Numbered from the stretch's first letter, positions 7,694 to 17,950 are shown. The stretch is DNA of 64,000 nt from Arsenophonus sp. aPb (GCF_029873475.1 NZ_CP123499.1:620001-684000), one strand, 5' to 3'. The notes: a model not told the origin generated them from the sequence alone. Program-made: numbers and translations.

Positions 7694-10600
7694 ATGGCCG
7701 AACCACGTTTTATACACCTGCGCGTACATAGTGACTATTCCATTATGGATGGGTTAGCAAAAATTAACCCACTCGTTAATCGAGTGGCAGAATTAGGCAT
7801 GCCGGCACTGGCGATAACTGATTTTACCAATCTTTATGGTTTAATAAAATTTTATGGTGCTGCTCATGCAGAGGGTATTAAGCCGATAATTGGTGCAGAT
7901 TTTTATCTAGAAAGTGAGTTACTCGGTGATGAAGTTGCTCATTTAACCATACTGGCTAGAGATAATAAAGGTTACCATAATCTGACCTTGCTTATTTCAG
8001 CCGCCTATCAAAAAGGTTATGGCGCGATAGGACCAACAATCAAACGAGAATGGTTGGTAACCCATAAAGAGGGGCTATTATTACTCTCAGGTGGTTGCCA
8101 GGGAGATGTGGGTAAATTTCTATTACGCGGAAATCAGCAACTGGTTGAGCAATGTTTGGATTTTTATCAAACTCATTTCCCTAATAACTATTATCTGGAA
8201 CTTGTCAGGACAGGACGGCCTGATGAAGAAAGCTATTTACATGCAGCAGTTCAATTGGCAGCTGAAAAAGGCGTGCCAGTCGTTGCCACCAACAATGTCC
8301 GCTTTATTAATAGCGATGATTTCGCCGCACATGAAATACGGGTGGCTATCCATGATGGTTTTACACTCGCTGATCCGAAAAGACCTAAAAATTATAGCCC
8401 TCAGCAATATCTACGCAGTGAACAGGAAATGGTTGAATTATTTGCTGACATTCCTGAAGCACTTGAAAATAGTGTCGAAATTGCTAAGCGCTGTAATGTG
8501 ATGATGCGTTTAGGTGAATATTTTCTGCCGCAATTTCCCACTGGCGATATGGCAACGGAAGATTTTCTTATCAAATGTGCAAAAGCTGGTCTGGAAGAAC
8601 GTTTACAATTCCTTTATCCCGATGAGAAAGAGAGAGCTGAACGACGAGTAGAATATGATGAACGTTTAGATACCGAGTTACGCGTAATTAACCAAATGGG
8701 TTTCCCGGGTTATTTTCTGATCGTAATGGAATTTATTCAATGGTCAAAAGATAACGCTATCCCGGTTGGCCCGGGACGAGGTTCAGGTGCTGGCTCATTA
8801 GTGGCTTATGCATTAAAAATTACCGATTTGGATCCGCTTGAATTTGATCTGCTATTTGAACGTTTTCTTAATCCTGAACGTGTATCCATGCCTGACTTTG
8901 ATGTCGATTTTTGTATGGAAAAACGCGATCAAGTCATTGAACATGTTGCGCAAATGTATGGTCGTGAAGCTGTCTCACAAATTATTACCTTTGGTACCAT
9001 GGCAGCAAAAGCGGTTATTCGAGATGTTGGCCGGGTATTGGGGCATCCGTATGGATTTGTTGATCGTATCGCCAAATTAGTTCCACCTGATCCTGGTATG
9101 ACCCTTGAAAAAGCATTTGTTGTAGAGCCACAACTGCAAGAAATTTATGATGCTGATGAGGAAGTTAAGGCATTGATAGATATGGCGCGTAAACTGGAAG
9201 GTGTGACGCGCAATGCAGGTAAACATGCTGGCGGGGTGGTGATTGCACCGACCAAAATAACCGATTTTGCACCACTTTATTGTGATCCTGAAGGGCAAAA
9301 TCCGCTTACCCAATTTGATAAAAATGATGTTGAATACGCCGGTCTAGTAAAATTTGATTTTCTGGGTCTGCGGACTTTGACAATCATTAGTTGGGCGTTA
9401 GATATGATTAATCAACGTCGAGCAAAACAAAATTTAGCGCCTATTGATATAGCGACGATCCCGCTCACTGACCAAAAATGTTTTGACCTGCTCCAACGGG
9501 CAGAGACGACAGCGGTATTCCAACTTGAATCGCGTGGTATGAAAGACCTGATTAAGCGATTACGTCCTGATTGCTTTGAAGATATGATAGCTTTGGTTGC
9601 ACTTTTCCGTCCCGGCCCACTACAGTCAGGGATGGTGGATAATTTTATTGATCGTAAGCATGGACGAGAAGCTATCTCCTATCCTGATGTTGAATGGCAG
9701 CATGAATCATTACAACCGGTTTTAGAACCTACCTACGGTATCATTCTTTATCAAGAACAAGTTATGCAGATTGCGCAGGTGCTTGCTGGCTATACGCTAG
9801 GTGGAGCAGATATGCTCCGGCGGGCAATGGGTAAGAAAAAGCCTGAAGAAATGGCACAACAGCGCTCAATTTTTGAAGCGGGAGCGGTAAAAAATGGTAT
9901 AGACGGTGAGTTAGGCATGAAAATCTTTGATCTGGTGGAAAAATTTGCCGGTTACGGATTTAATAAATCACATTCTGCTGCTTATGCGTTAGTTTCTTAC
10001 CAGACCCTGTGGTTAAAAACCCATTATCCGGCTGAATTTATGGCCGCTGTAATGACAGCGGATATGGATAATACCGAGAAAGTGGTTGGTTTAGTTGATG
10101 AGTGTTGGCGTATGGGCTTGAAAGTACTGCCACCCGATATCAACAGTGGATTATACCATTTTCATGTCAATGACAGAGGTGAAATTGTTTATGGTATTGG
10201 TGCAATTAAAGGTGTTGGTGAAGGCCCAATAGAAGCCATTATTGAATCTCGACAAAAAGGTGGTTATTTTAAAGAAATTTTTGATCTTTGTGCGCGGGTC
10301 GATACTAAAAAACTTAATCGTCGAGTGATGGAAAAATTGATTATGTCCGGTGCTTTTGATCATTTAGGTCCGCATCGAGCCGCATTAATGTCTTCATTAG
10401 AAGATGCCTTAAAAGCGGCAGATCAACATGCTAAAGCAGAAGCTATTGGACAAACTGATATGTTTGGCGTATTAGCTGAAGCGCCTGAGCAGGTTGAACA
10501 ATCTTATGCTAGTGTAGCTAAATGGCCTGAACATTTAATATTAGAAGGTGAACGTGAAACGCTAGGTCTTTATTTAACTGGCCATCCGATTACCGCCTAT

Positions 10601-11176
10601 TTGTCAGAGATTGAACGTTATACTAGTGGATTGAGACTTAAGGATGTGAATCCAACGCCGCGGGGACAAATGTCTACGGTGGTTGGTTTAGCGCTAACAG
10701 CTAAAGTGGTAACAACTAAACGTGGCAACAGAATAGGCATATGTACTTTAGATGATCGCTCTGGACGCTTGGATATCATGTTATTTTCTGATGCATTAGA
10801 AAAGTATCAGCATTTACTAGAAAAAGATAAAATATTAATTGCCACAGGTCAGGTCAGCTTTGATGATTTCAATGGTGGTAATAAAATGTCTGTTCGTGAA
10901 TTGATGGATCTTAGTGAAGCTCGTGCAAAATATGCCAGGAGTATTGCTATTTCATTAACAGATAGACAAATTGATGACCAATTATTAAACCGTCTTCGTA
11001 GCACATTGGAACCTTATCGTTCAGGAACAATACCGGTTCATCTTTATTATCAGAAGAAAGACGCGCGCGCTAAATTAAAATTAGGTGTCACTTGGCGGGT
11101 TACTCCGACAGATAATCTTCTAACTGAGCTGCGAACTCTGCTAGGAAATCAGCAGGTAGAATTAGAATTTGACTAA
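7694..11176 (+). CDS. dnaE: DnaE, DNA polymerase III alpha subunit
   Basis: Replicative polymerase catalytic subunit (C-family). 1160 residues, the normal full length. The N-terminal PHP domain begins 'FIHLRVHSDYSIMDGLAKI'. The palm has 'GPGRGSGAGSLVAYAL' and the catalytic 'MPDFDVDFCMEKRDQV' acids, with a further conserved block at 'GYGFNKSHSAAYALVSYQTLWLK'-type sequence (only part quoted). A helix-hairpin-helix region, an OB fold (about 960-1050) and the C-terminal tau-binding end follow. It is intact, in the conserved rnhB-dnaE-accA order. Confidence 0.98.
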   Translation: MAEPRFIHLRVHSDYSIMDGLAKINPLVNRVAELGMPALAITDFTNLYGLIKFYGAAHAEGIKPIIGADFYLESELLGDEVAHLTILARDNKGYHNLTLLISAAYQKGYGAIGPTIKREWLVTHKEGLLLLSGGCQGDVGKFLLRGNQQLVEQCLDFYQTHFPNNYYLELVRTGRPDEESYLHAAVQLAAEKGVPVVATNNVRFINSDDFAAHEIRVAIHDGFTLADPKRPKNYSPQQYLRSEQEMVELFADIPEALENSVEIAKRCNVMMRLGEYFLPQFPTGDMATEDFLIKCAKAGLEERLQFLYPDEKERAERRVEYDERLDTELRVINQMGFPGYFLIVMEFIQWSKDNAIPVGPGRGSGAGSLVAYALKITDLDPLEFDLLFERFLNPERVSMPDFDVDFCMEKRDQVIEHVAQMYGREAVSQIITFGTMAAKAVIRDVGRVLGHPYGFVDRIAKLVPPDPGMTLEKAFVVEPQLQEIYDADEEVKALIDMARKLEGVTRNAGKHAGGVVIAPTKITDFAPLYCDPEGQNPLTQFDKNDVEYAGLVKFDFLGLRTLTIISWALDMINQRRAKQNLAPIDIATIPLTDQKCFDLLQRAETTAVFQLESRGMKDLIKRLRPDCFEDMIALVALFRPGPLQSGMVDNFIDRKHGREAISYPDVEWQHESLQPVLEPTYGIILYQEQVMQIAQVLAGYTLGGADMLRRAMGKKKPEEMAQQRSIFEAGAVKNGIDGELGMKIFDLVEKFAGYGFNKSHSAAYALVSYQTLWLKTHYPAEFMAAVMTADMDNTEKVVGLVDECWRMGLKVLPPDINSGLYHFHVNDRGEIVYGIGAIKGVGEGPIEAIIESRQKGGYFKEIFDLCARVDTKKLNRRVMEKLIMSGAFDHLGPHRAALMSSLEDALKAADQHAKAEAIGQTDMFGVLAEAPEQVEQSYASVAKWPEHLILEGERETLGLYLTGHPITAYLSEIERYTSGLRLKDVNPTPRGQMSTVVGLALTAKVVTTKRGNRIGICTLDDRSGRLDIMLFSDALEKYQHLLEKDKILIATGQVSFDDFNGGNKMSVRELMDLSEARAKYARSIAISLTDRQIDDQLLNRLRSTLEPYRSGTIPVHLYYQKKDARAKLKLGVTWRVTPTDNLLTELRTLLGNQQVELEFD

Positions 11177-11187
11177 ATAGGAATATT

Positions 11188-12147
11188 ATGAGCCTTAATT
11201 TTCTGGATTTTGAACAGCCGATTGCGGAGTTAGAAGCAAAAATAGACTCGTTAACGGCAGTAAATCGTCAGGATACCAAGCTAGATATTGACCTAGATGA
11301 AGAGGTTGCTAGACTTCGCGAAAAGAGTTTAGAGTTAACACGCAAAATTTTTTCTGACTTAGGTGCTTGGCAAATAGCACAACTTGCTCGCCACCCGATG
11401 CGACCTTATACCTTGGATTATGCTCAGCGTATATTCACTCATTTCCAAGAGCTAGCGGGTGATCGTGCTTATGCTGATGATAAAGCCATTGTTGGTGGAT
11501 TGGCTCGATTGGATGGGCGTCCGGTAATGGTTATTGGGCATCAAAAAGGACGTGAAACAAAAGAAAAAATTCGGCGCAATTTTGGCATGCCAGCACCGGA
11601 AGGATATCGTAAAGCTCTACGATTGATGGAAATCGCAGAGCGTTTTAAATTACCGATTATTACCTTTATTGATACACCGGGAGCCTATCCTGGTGTTGGA
11701 GCGGAGGAACGCGGTCAGTCTGAAGCAATTGCCCGTAATTTACGTGAAATGTCACGGCTCTCTGTACCTATTATCTGTACCGTAATTGGTGAGGGAGGCT
11801 CTGGTGGCGCATTAGCTATTGGTGTGGGTGATAAAGTGAATATGTTACAGTACAGCACTTATTCTGTTATCTCACCTGAGGGCTGTGCTTCTATTCTTTG
11901 GAAAAGTGCCGATAAAGCACCATTAGCCGCTGAAGCGATGGGGATCACCGCTTCGCGTTTAAAATCACTTAATCTGATTGATAACATTGTTGAAGAGCCG
12001 TTGGGTGGCGCGCATCGTAATTATGAGCAAATTGCGCATAATCTTAAACAGCGGATTTTAAATGATTTGAGTGATATCGATTCATTTAGTCCGGAAGAGC
12101 TGATAAACAGACGCTATCAACGTTTAATGGAATGTGGTTATTGCTAA
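11188..12147 (+). CDS. accA: AccA, acetyl-CoA carboxylase carboxyltransferase alpha subunit
   Basis: With AccD it transfers carboxyl from biotin-BCCP to acetyl-CoA, giving malonyl-CoA for fatty acid synthesis. 319 residues, the standard length. Conserved 'RNFGMPAPEGYRKALR', 'FIDTPGAYPG' and 'GEGGSGGALAIGVGD' (oxyanion-hole Gly pair region) are present. AGGAAT precedes the ATG. It ends the rseP-accA block and is followed by a clear terminator. Confidence 0.98.
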   Translation: MSLNFLDFEQPIAELEAKIDSLTAVNRQDTKLDIDLDEEVARLREKSLELTRKIFSDLGAWQIAQLARHPMRPYTLDYAQRIFTHFQELAGDRAYADDKAIVGGLARLDGRPVMVIGHQKGRETKEKIRRNFGMPAPEGYRKALRLMEIAERFKLPIITFIDTPGAYPGVGAEERGQSEAIARNLREMSRLSVPIICTVIGEGGSGGALAIGVGDKVNMLQYSTYSVISPEGCASILWKSADKAPLAAEAMGITASRLKSLNLIDNIVEEPLGGAHRNYEQIAHNLKQRILNDLSDIDSFSPEELINRRYQRLMECGYC

Positions 12148-12168
12148 TATCGCGGTAGCAAATGAATA

Positions 12169-12205
12169 AAATGGAAATAACTATTAATGGTTATTTCCAT
12201 TTTTT
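12169..12205 (+). terminator. Rho-independent terminator after accA
   Basis: AAATGGAAATAAC pairs with GTTATTTCCATTT around a short loop, followed by a T-tract. It sits 22 bp after the accA stop and closes the long core operon. Confidence 0.8.
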
Positions 12206-12384
12206 AATGGGTAAAATGTTTCATTGTTGATTTATTATCAGAAATGATCCTTAAAAAAATTTATTTCTCCTTTTATTTTCTAAGTAAATTTTATTTAATA
12301 CAATACATTATATGAATACTGTTAGTATGATGAGTGGAAAATAGAGCAAATAATTAATGCCGAACAGAGGTAGTAAGAATAATT

Positions 12385-13725
12385 ATGAATGTTGATGAGG
12401 CTGCATTACTGAACCAAATTATAAAAGCTATCGGCTCAACACGCCGAATATTGCTAGGCTTCAGTGGTGGACTGGATTCAACGGTTTTATTACATGCCTT
12501 AGTGACATTACGTCAAACCGCAGTGCCAAATCTTAACATCCGTGCGGTCTATATTCATCATGGGCTTAATGATAAAGCTGATGATTGGGCTATCCATTGC
12601 CAGCAAGTTTGTTGCGACTTGCAGGTAGCGTTTTATTCACAGCAGGTTTATATCGATCCGACTAAAAAAGGGATAGAAGCAGCGGCGCGTGATGCACGAT
12701 ATCGAGCGTTTCGCGAAATATTATTACCTGAAGAAATTATTGTTACTGCCCAACATTTAGATGATCAAGCAGAAACTTTTTTATTAGCATTAAAACGCGG
12801 GAGTGGGCCAGCAGGCTTATCTGCCATGCCAATTTCTATTCCGTTTGCTGATAGCTATTTAATCAGACCTCTATTATCTTTTAGCCGTCAGCAATTAGTT
12901 GTTTATGCGCAAAAAAGAGCACTTTCTTGGATAGAGGACGATAGTAACCAAGATCAGCGCTATGATCGTAACTTTTTACGTTTGGCGATAATGCCACATT
13001 TTAACCGGCGCTGGCCACATTTTTCGCAAGCGGTTGCCAGAAGTGCCAGTTTATGTGCAGAACAAGAAACCTTACTAAATGAGTTACTACAAGATTATTT
13101 ATCTCAGCTAGTAACGGCAGAAGGAGCCTTGCAGCTTGATGCTTTAGCAAGTTATTCTGAAATAAAACGTAACGCAATATTACGCCGGTGGTTGAGTTTT
13201 CATCGAATTTTGATGCCTTCTCGTGTTCAATTAAAACAGATTTGGCAAGACGTGATCTGTGCGCGGCCAGATGCCGAACCGCAATTTAAGTTAGCTAACA
13301 ACAATGTTATTCGGCGTTTTAAACAACAACTTTGGTTGCTACCTCAATTTAACGATCTGACTAAAATTTGTTTAGTGTGGCAGTTGCCTGCAGCCATTAA
13401 ATTGCCCGATAACTTAGGGACGCTAAGGGTGGTAGATAAAGGTATTAGTTTGCGTGCTCCATTACAAAATGAAAAGGTTACTATTCGATTTGGATTAAAA
13501 GGCAATATTAAAATTATTGGCCGTCAACACGCGAGGCGGAGTAAAAAACTTTGGCAAGAATTAGGGGTTGCTCCATGGTTAAGAGAAAGAATACCTTTGA
13601 TTTATTATAACGATGAACTTATTGCGGCTGTTGGCGTATTTATTACCGAATCAGGGCGATGTATTCAAGGGATGTCTGAATTGAAAGTAAAATGGATAAC
13701 AGATAAAAAACCCTTACTTTACTAG
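12385..13725 (+). CDS. tilS: TilS, tRNA(Ile)-lysidine synthase
   Basis: Converts wobble cytidine of the tRNA-Ile(CAU) anticodon to lysidine so that it reads AUA. 446 residues. The N-terminal PP-loop ATP pyrophosphatase motif 'FSGGLDSTVLL' (SGGLDS at about 27-32) is followed by 'IHHGL' and 'TAQHLDDQAETFLL'. The C-terminal substrate-binding domain has the typical 'LGVAPWLRERIPLIY' segment. An upstream in-frame start is unlikely. The stop codon lies inside the terminator hairpin shared with convergent rof. Confidence 0.96.
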   Translation: MNVDEAALLNQIIKAIGSTRRILLGFSGGLDSTVLLHALVTLRQTAVPNLNIRAVYIHHGLNDKADDWAIHCQQVCCDLQVAFYSQQVYIDPTKKGIEAAARDARYRAFREILLPEEIIVTAQHLDDQAETFLLALKRGSGPAGLSAMPISIPFADSYLIRPLLSFSRQQLVVYAQKRALSWIEDDSNQDQRYDRNFLRLAIMPHFNRRWPHFSQAVARSASLCAEQETLLNELLQDYLSQLVTAEGALQLDALASYSEIKRNAILRRWLSFHRILMPSRVQLKQIWQDVICARPDAEPQFKLANNNVIRRFKQQLWLLPQFNDLTKICLVWQLPAAIKLPDNLGTLRVVDKGISLRAPLQNEKVTIRFGLKGNIKIIGRQHARRSKKLWQELGVAPWLRERIPLIYYNDELIAAVGVFITESGRCIQGMSELKVKWITDKKPLLY

Positions 13726-13737
13726 TAAGGGTTGTTA
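13709..13737. terminator. Bidirectional terminator between tilS and rof
   Basis: Arms AACCCTTACT (13709-13718) and AGTAAGGGTT (13724-13733) have a 5-base loop; A-tract on the left and T-rich sequence on the right. It overlaps the last codons of tilS and lies 30 bp before the end of the convergent rof gene. Confidence 0.75.
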
Positions 13738-13762
13738 TTGCGCTTGTTTAATATGGCTTCTT

Positions 13763-14029
13763 TTATGATCCAGAATGATCAATAACGATGTCTCCAATTT
13801 CAGGATGACTAAAACTAACAATATGATCTAATCGCAGTTGCTTTTTTTCATTAGCGGCATCAACAACCAGATATTCAACCTGTTTTTTTAACAGCAGATC
13901 GATTGCTTTGCCTTCAATAATCTCCCCATTATTTAGTTTTATGGTTAATAGAAGACTATGTTGGCAAGCGAGTTCTAAATAATCATAGTCATCACAGTTA
14001 ATTGGTTTGTATTCAGTATCTTTAGACAT
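13763..14029 (-). CDS. rof: Rof (YaeO), inhibitor of Rho
   Basis: Small protein that binds transcription terminator Rho and blocks its RNA binding. 88 residues with the family hallmarks 'PINCDDYDYLELACQH', 'VEYLVV' and 'SFSHPEIG', which form a small Sm-like barrel. It follows tilS convergently, as in E. coli (tilS-rof). The leader just upstream has a GGCGG/CCGCC hairpin (about 14051-14071), whose role is unknown. Confidence 0.93.
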   Translation of the reverse strand: MSKDTEYKPINCDDYDYLELACQHSLLLTIKLNNGEIIEGKAIDLLLKKQVEYLVVDAANEKKQLRLDHIVSFSHPEIGDIVIDHSGS

Positions 14030-14300
14030 AATCCCTCACCACTATTGTTAAGTGGCGGTTATTTGCCGCCTTCGGATATTTGTAATTATAAGCATCTACT
14101 ACTTAAAGCGCATAATAGCAGCAGACTTTTTTTTGTAACGAAGCACGAAAACGTCAGTATGATTTTGGCTAATATTAATGGTACACAATGAAATTGAATA
14201 AATGGTTTTAAATATTGTTTAACCAGGTAAAATGATTTGCTGAAAATAAGCGATTGTTATTGTAATAGATCTATGTTATTGATGGATTTTGGAGCGAATG

Positions 14301-14963
14301 ATGAATCAAAAAGTATTAAAAATATTGCTCATAATTGGTGCGGTAAGCCTAGCTGGCTGCCAGCATAAATTACCACAATCTCAGAACCAGCCGGTGGATA
14401 AAGTGTATACTGGCGTACTCCCTTGCGCAGATTGTTCAGGTATTGAAACAACGGTTCTTTTTAATCCGAATGGTACATATATTGAACAATTAACTTATTT
14501 GGGTAAGGAAGAACAAAAAAATACTTTTTTTTCTAGCGGAAATTGGGCTAAAAAAGGTACTAAATTATTTTTGATCGATTCTGCAGAGCAAAAAACCTAT
14601 TTTCAACCTAGCACTGATGATAAAACAATAGAATATCTCGATCAGGAAGGAAATAAAATAGAAAGCAATTTAAATTATACATTAGAGCAAGTAAAGCCTG
14701 ACAAAAAGAGCGGAGAATATAGCTATATCGCCGACGCGGCTTTATTTAAAGAATGTAAAACTGGACGTACTTATAGCGTGAGTGGTATCGATTTAGAAAA
14801 CCAATATCGCGCAACTGGTATTGAAGCGGGTAAACCGGTTTATGTTGAAGTTGAGGGCTATTATACTATCCGTCCTTCGATGGAAGATGGGTTGTTTGAT
14901 GCAACATTGATCCAGACAGGTGCGATTAAATTTGATAAATTGCGTACTTGTCAGTCTCGCTAA
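14301..14963 (+). CDS. nlpE: NlpE, outer-membrane lipoprotein and Cpx activator
   Basis: Surface- and redox-sensing lipoprotein that signals envelope trouble to the CpxAR system. The best start is the ATG at 14301 (GGAG 6 bases upstream); TTG at 14289 and ATG at 14298 are alternatives. Signal peptide and lipobox 'SLAGC' put the lipid on a Cys near residue 19. The N-terminal domain has the 'GVLPCADCSGIET' CxxC motif. The C-terminal domain has two further Cys ('FKECKTG', 'LRTCQSR'), so both disulfides of the E. coli protein can form. Confidence 0.92.
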   Translation: MNQKVLKILLIIGAVSLAGCQHKLPQSQNQPVDKVYTGVLPCADCSGIETTVLFNPNGTYIEQLTYLGKEEQKNTFFSSGNWAKKGTKLFLIDSAEQKTYFQPSTDDKTIEYLDQEGNKIESNLNYTLEQVKPDKKSGEYSYIADAALFKECKTGRTYSVSGIDLENQYRATGIEAGKPVYVEVEGYYTIRPSMEDGLFDATLIQTGAIKFDKLRTCQSR

Positions 14964-14977
14964 TTATCAGTTATATG

Positions 14978-15007
14978 AAATGCCCAGCTAAAAGAGCTGG
15001 GCATTTT
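14978..15007. terminator. Bidirectional terminator between nlpE and proS
   Basis: A perfect 12-bp stem AAATGCCCAGCT (14978-14989) / AGCTGGGCATTT (14995-15006) with a 5-base loop and T-tracts in both senses. It serves the convergent nlpE and proS genes. Confidence 0.88.
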
Positions 15008-15023
15008 GCCTTAATGAGGCTGA

Positions 15024-16739
15024 TTAGTTAAGTTTTATATGCAGAAAATCAACTATCCCAGCAATATTAATATATTCTTTCTCATTATTTCGCCGTTGTT
15101 TATATTCAACCTCGTTGTTATCTAAATTACGATCACCGATCACTATCGTATGAGGTATGCCAATAAGCTCCATATCGGCGAACATCACACCAGGCCGCTC
15201 TTTGCGATCATCAAAAAGGACATCAATTCCTTTGGCTTGCAAATCACGGTAAAGTTTTTCAGCAACCTCTTTAACACGATAGGATTTATGCATATTCATC
15301 GGTAAAATAGCAACCTGAAAAGGCGCAATAGCATCAGGCCAAATAATTCCTTTATCATCGTGGCTTTGTTCAATTGCTGCTGCGACAATCCGCGTGACAC
15401 CAATACCATAACATCCCATCGTTACCGTTTGATTATGGCCATCTTCATTTTGCACACTGGCCTTCATTGCTTCAGAATATTTAGTTCCAAGTTGAAAAAT
15501 GTGACCAACTTCTATCCCACGTTTAATTTGTAGAGAACCTTTACCGTCTGGACTCGGATCGCCTTCGACGACATTACGTAGATCGTAAACTTCAGGTAAA
15601 GAGAGATCCCGTTGCCAATTGATACCAAAATAGTGTTTATGATCGATATTAGCACCAGCACTAAAATCACTCATCACAGCAACGCTGCGGTCGATAATCG
15701 CCGGTATTGGCAAGTTAACAGGGCCTAATGAACCTGGGCCAGCTTTCAGGGTGGCACGTATTTCTTCTTCTGTTGCGAATCTCAGTGGACTTGCGACCAA
15801 AGGATGTTTTTCTGCTTTGATCTCATTGAGTTCATGATCACCGCGGATCAATAAAGCAATAAGCTGGTGACCACTCTCTTTTACGGCACTAACAATTAAA
15901 GTTTTAACTGTTTTCTCAATAGGTAAATTATGTTGCTCTACAAGTTCGGCAATGGTTTTGGCGTTAGGCGTATCGACAAGACGCATATCTTCAATTGGTG
16001 CAGCACGTTCTTCCGAAAGACAAATGGCTTCGGCCAGTTCAATATTAGCGGCATAATCAGAAGCAGTAGAAAAAACAATATTATCTTCACCACTATCAGC
16101 TAATACTTGAAATTCATGCGAGGCATTACCACCAATAGAACCAGTATCTGCTTGGACTGCCCTAAAATTGAAGCCAATACGCGTAAAGATTGCACTATAT
16201 GCCGCATACATAGCATCGTAAGTTTGTTGCAGCGAGTCTTGGTCGGTATGAAAAGAATAAGCGTCTTTCATAATAAATTCACGGGAGCGCATCACACCAA
16301 AACGTGGCCTTACTTCGTCACGAAATTTTGTTTGGATTTGATAAAGGTTCAATGGAAGCTGCTTATAAGAAGTCACTTCATTACGAATAAGATCGGTAAT
16401 TACCTCTTCATGAGTTGGGCCCAACACAAAAGGTCGCTCGCTACGATCAACAAAACGAAGTAATTCTGGACCATATTGCTCCCAACGCCCACTTTCTTGC
16501 CATAGATCTGCTGGCTGAACTATTGGCATGGAGATCTCAATTGCACCAGCGCGATTCATTTCTTCACGAATAATGTTCTCAACTTTGCGCAGCACACGGA
16601 CACCGGTTGGTAGCCAGTCATATAGCCCTGAAGCAAGTTTACGGATCATACCTGCGCGAAGCATCAGCTTATGACTGATAACTTCAGCATCGGCGGGAGT
16701 CTCTTTTAAAGTAGAGAGAAGATATTGGCTTGTACGCAT
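15024..16739 (-). CDS. proS: ProS, prolyl-tRNA synthetase (bacterial type)
   Basis: Class II synthetase charging tRNA-Pro. 571 residues, as expected for the bacterial form with an inserted editing domain. It starts 'MRTSQYLLSTLKETPADAEVISHKLMLRAGMIRKLASGLYDWLPTG'-like (partly quoted), with motif 2 'FRDEVRPRFGVMRSREFIMKDAYSFH', of which 'RPRFGVMRSREF' is diagnostic. The INS editing domain spans about residues 225-400. Motif 3 is near 'GCYGIGVTRIVAAAIEQ', then the anticodon-binding domain. It is monocistronic between nlpE and trmO. Confidence 0.98.
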   Translation of the reverse strand: MRTSQYLLSTLKETPADAEVISHKLMLRAGMIRKLASGLYDWLPTGVRVLRKVENIIREEMNRAGAIEISMPIVQPADLWQESGRWEQYGPELLRFVDRSERPFVLGPTHEEVITDLIRNEVTSYKQLPLNLYQIQTKFRDEVRPRFGVMRSREFIMKDAYSFHTDQDSLQQTYDAMYAAYSAIFTRIGFNFRAVQADTGSIGGNASHEFQVLADSGEDNIVFSTASDYAANIELAEAICLSEERAAPIEDMRLVDTPNAKTIAELVEQHNLPIEKTVKTLIVSAVKESGHQLIALLIRGDHELNEIKAEKHPLVASPLRFATEEEIRATLKAGPGSLGPVNLPIPAIIDRSVAVMSDFSAGANIDHKHYFGINWQRDLSLPEVYDLRNVVEGDPSPDGKGSLQIKRGIEVGHIFQLGTKYSEAMKASVQNEDGHNQTVTMGCYGIGVTRIVAAAIEQSHDDKGIIWPDAIAPFQVAILPMNMHKSYRVKEVAEKLYRDLQAKGIDVLFDDRKERPGVMFADMELIGIPHTIVIGDRNLDNNEVEYKQRRNNEKEYINIAGIVDFLHIKLN

Positions 16740-16845
16740 TATTAGCTTCCATCAACGACGAATTACTTCCAGTTGGCATTAACCAACCATTAAAACAAAA
16801 TTATTCCTAGTCTACCAGCGACTTGCTAATGTCAAAAGCGATAAC

Positions 16846-17559
16846 TTAATTTTTTAGCGTATCTAAGGAGAAAACGACCACTATATTCGCTGAAATTCGC
16901 CATCTAACGTTAAAATCAAGTAGATGAACAGCATATGTTTTTTCATCAGCAACATTTTTTTTATATGCTGGACGCGGATCTTGGGCTAAAACTTGACGAA
17001 TAAAACGCTCAAGGAAAGGGTAGCGGGTTTGTTGCTCAATTAGCTGTTTTTGGGCAGTAGCAGCAAAAACAACAGACATTTCACTGACCGGCGCAGCTTG
17101 CGCAAATCCAGCAACCGCATTTGGTAAAGATTCGGCAAAGGGAAGATAGGGTTTTATATCAACAACAGGAGTTCCATCAACTAAATCAATACTTCCTAGA
17201 GTCAAGCCTACCTCTTTATCACGGATAATTAGATTTTTTAATTCAATTAATGACATACCTATAGAATTAGGACGAAATGGAGAACGAGTGGCGAAAACAC
17301 CCATTTTAGTATTGCCGCCTAAACGGGGAGGCCTTACCAGTGGGCGCCAACTTTGTTGTATGGCTTGATGAAAAATGAAAATAACCCAAATATGACTAAA
17401 TTGTTCCAATCCGCGAACTGCATCAGGATGATTATAAGGCGGCAATAGACGCAAATAACCCTGTCCGTCATCAATTAAGCCCGGTTGTCTTGGGATAGCA
17501 AATTTTTCTTTATAAGGTGATTCTATCACCCCAATTACGTTAAATTGAAAATTATTCAT
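16846..17559 (-). CDS. trmO: TrmO, tRNA (t6A37) N6-methyltransferase
   Basis: SAM-dependent methylation of t6A37 to m6t6A37 in tRNA-Thr(GGU). 237 residues with the TrmO/YaeB (UPF0066) beta-barrel. Motifs 'GVIESPYKEKFAIPRQPGL' and 'TRSPFRPNSIGMS' (SAM-binding) and 'VDGTPVVDIKPYLP' are clear. The first codons overlap the end of rcsF by 8 bp, so the two genes are cotranscribed, as in E. coli. Confidence 0.95.
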   Translation of the reverse strand: MNNFQFNVIGVIESPYKEKFAIPRQPGLIDDGQGYLRLLPPYNHPDAVRGLEQFSHIWVIFIFHQAIQQSWRPLVRPPRLGGNTKMGVFATRSPFRPNSIGMSLIELKNLIIRDKEVGLTLGSIDLVDGTPVVDIKPYLPFAESLPNAVAGFAQAAPVSEMSVVFAATAQKQLIEQQTRYPFLERFIRQVLAQDPRPAYKKNVADEKTYAVHLLDFNVRWRISANIVVVFSLDTLKN

Positions 17560-17950
17560 TGATAATATTCAGTGCAAAACCTTCACAAATAGCAGTTTGA
17601 TAACAATCTGATGTACTAATTATTTCACAACGGTGCAATAACACGATATTGGCTCCCAGAGAAGAGGCCTTTTTCAACATGTTTTTTTTCGCCAATGGAA
17701 TACTTACGCTTGGATCTTGTCGATTAGGTTGACATGAAATACCTGAAACAATACCCAGATCCTTATATGGTTTACCTAGCAACGCTTCTTTTTTATCAAT
17801 AACCTTTACCACAGAACCTTTTTGTGGTGATATTTTGTTGATAACATTTTTTTGTTTTTTTAGCGAGTTATCTTGTTTATTATATTCAGTTGGAGAAAGT
17901 AAATTACAGCCTGAGATACAGAGTGTAAGACAACAGAGTAATAGGCGCAT
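17552..17950 (-). CDS. rcsF: RcsF, outer-membrane lipoprotein sensor of the Rcs system
   Basis: Senses outer-membrane and peptidoglycan damage and relieves IgaA inhibition of the Rcs phosphorelay. About 132 residues from the second ATG (17950), which sits 6 bases after an AAGGA site; the first ATG (17956) abuts it. Lipobox 'CISGC' is followed by a Lys/Pro-bearing linker and the compact C-terminal domain. The four conserved Cys are present ('SGISCQ', 'HRCEI', 'SDCYQTAICEG'). It precedes trmO with an 8-bp overlap. Confidence 0.9.
   Translation of the reverse strand: MRLLLCCLTLCISGCNLLSPTEYNKQDNSLKKQKNVINKISPQKGSVVKVIDKKEALLGKPYKDLGIVSGISCQPNRQDPSVSIPLAKKNMLKKASSLGANIVLLHRCEIISTSDCYQTAICEGFALNIINE

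Noticed and set aside
9077..9313. Antisense frames within dnaE, lpxD, bamA, mutS and truD
   Set aside because: Shadows of well-identified genes; no independent start signals or motifs.
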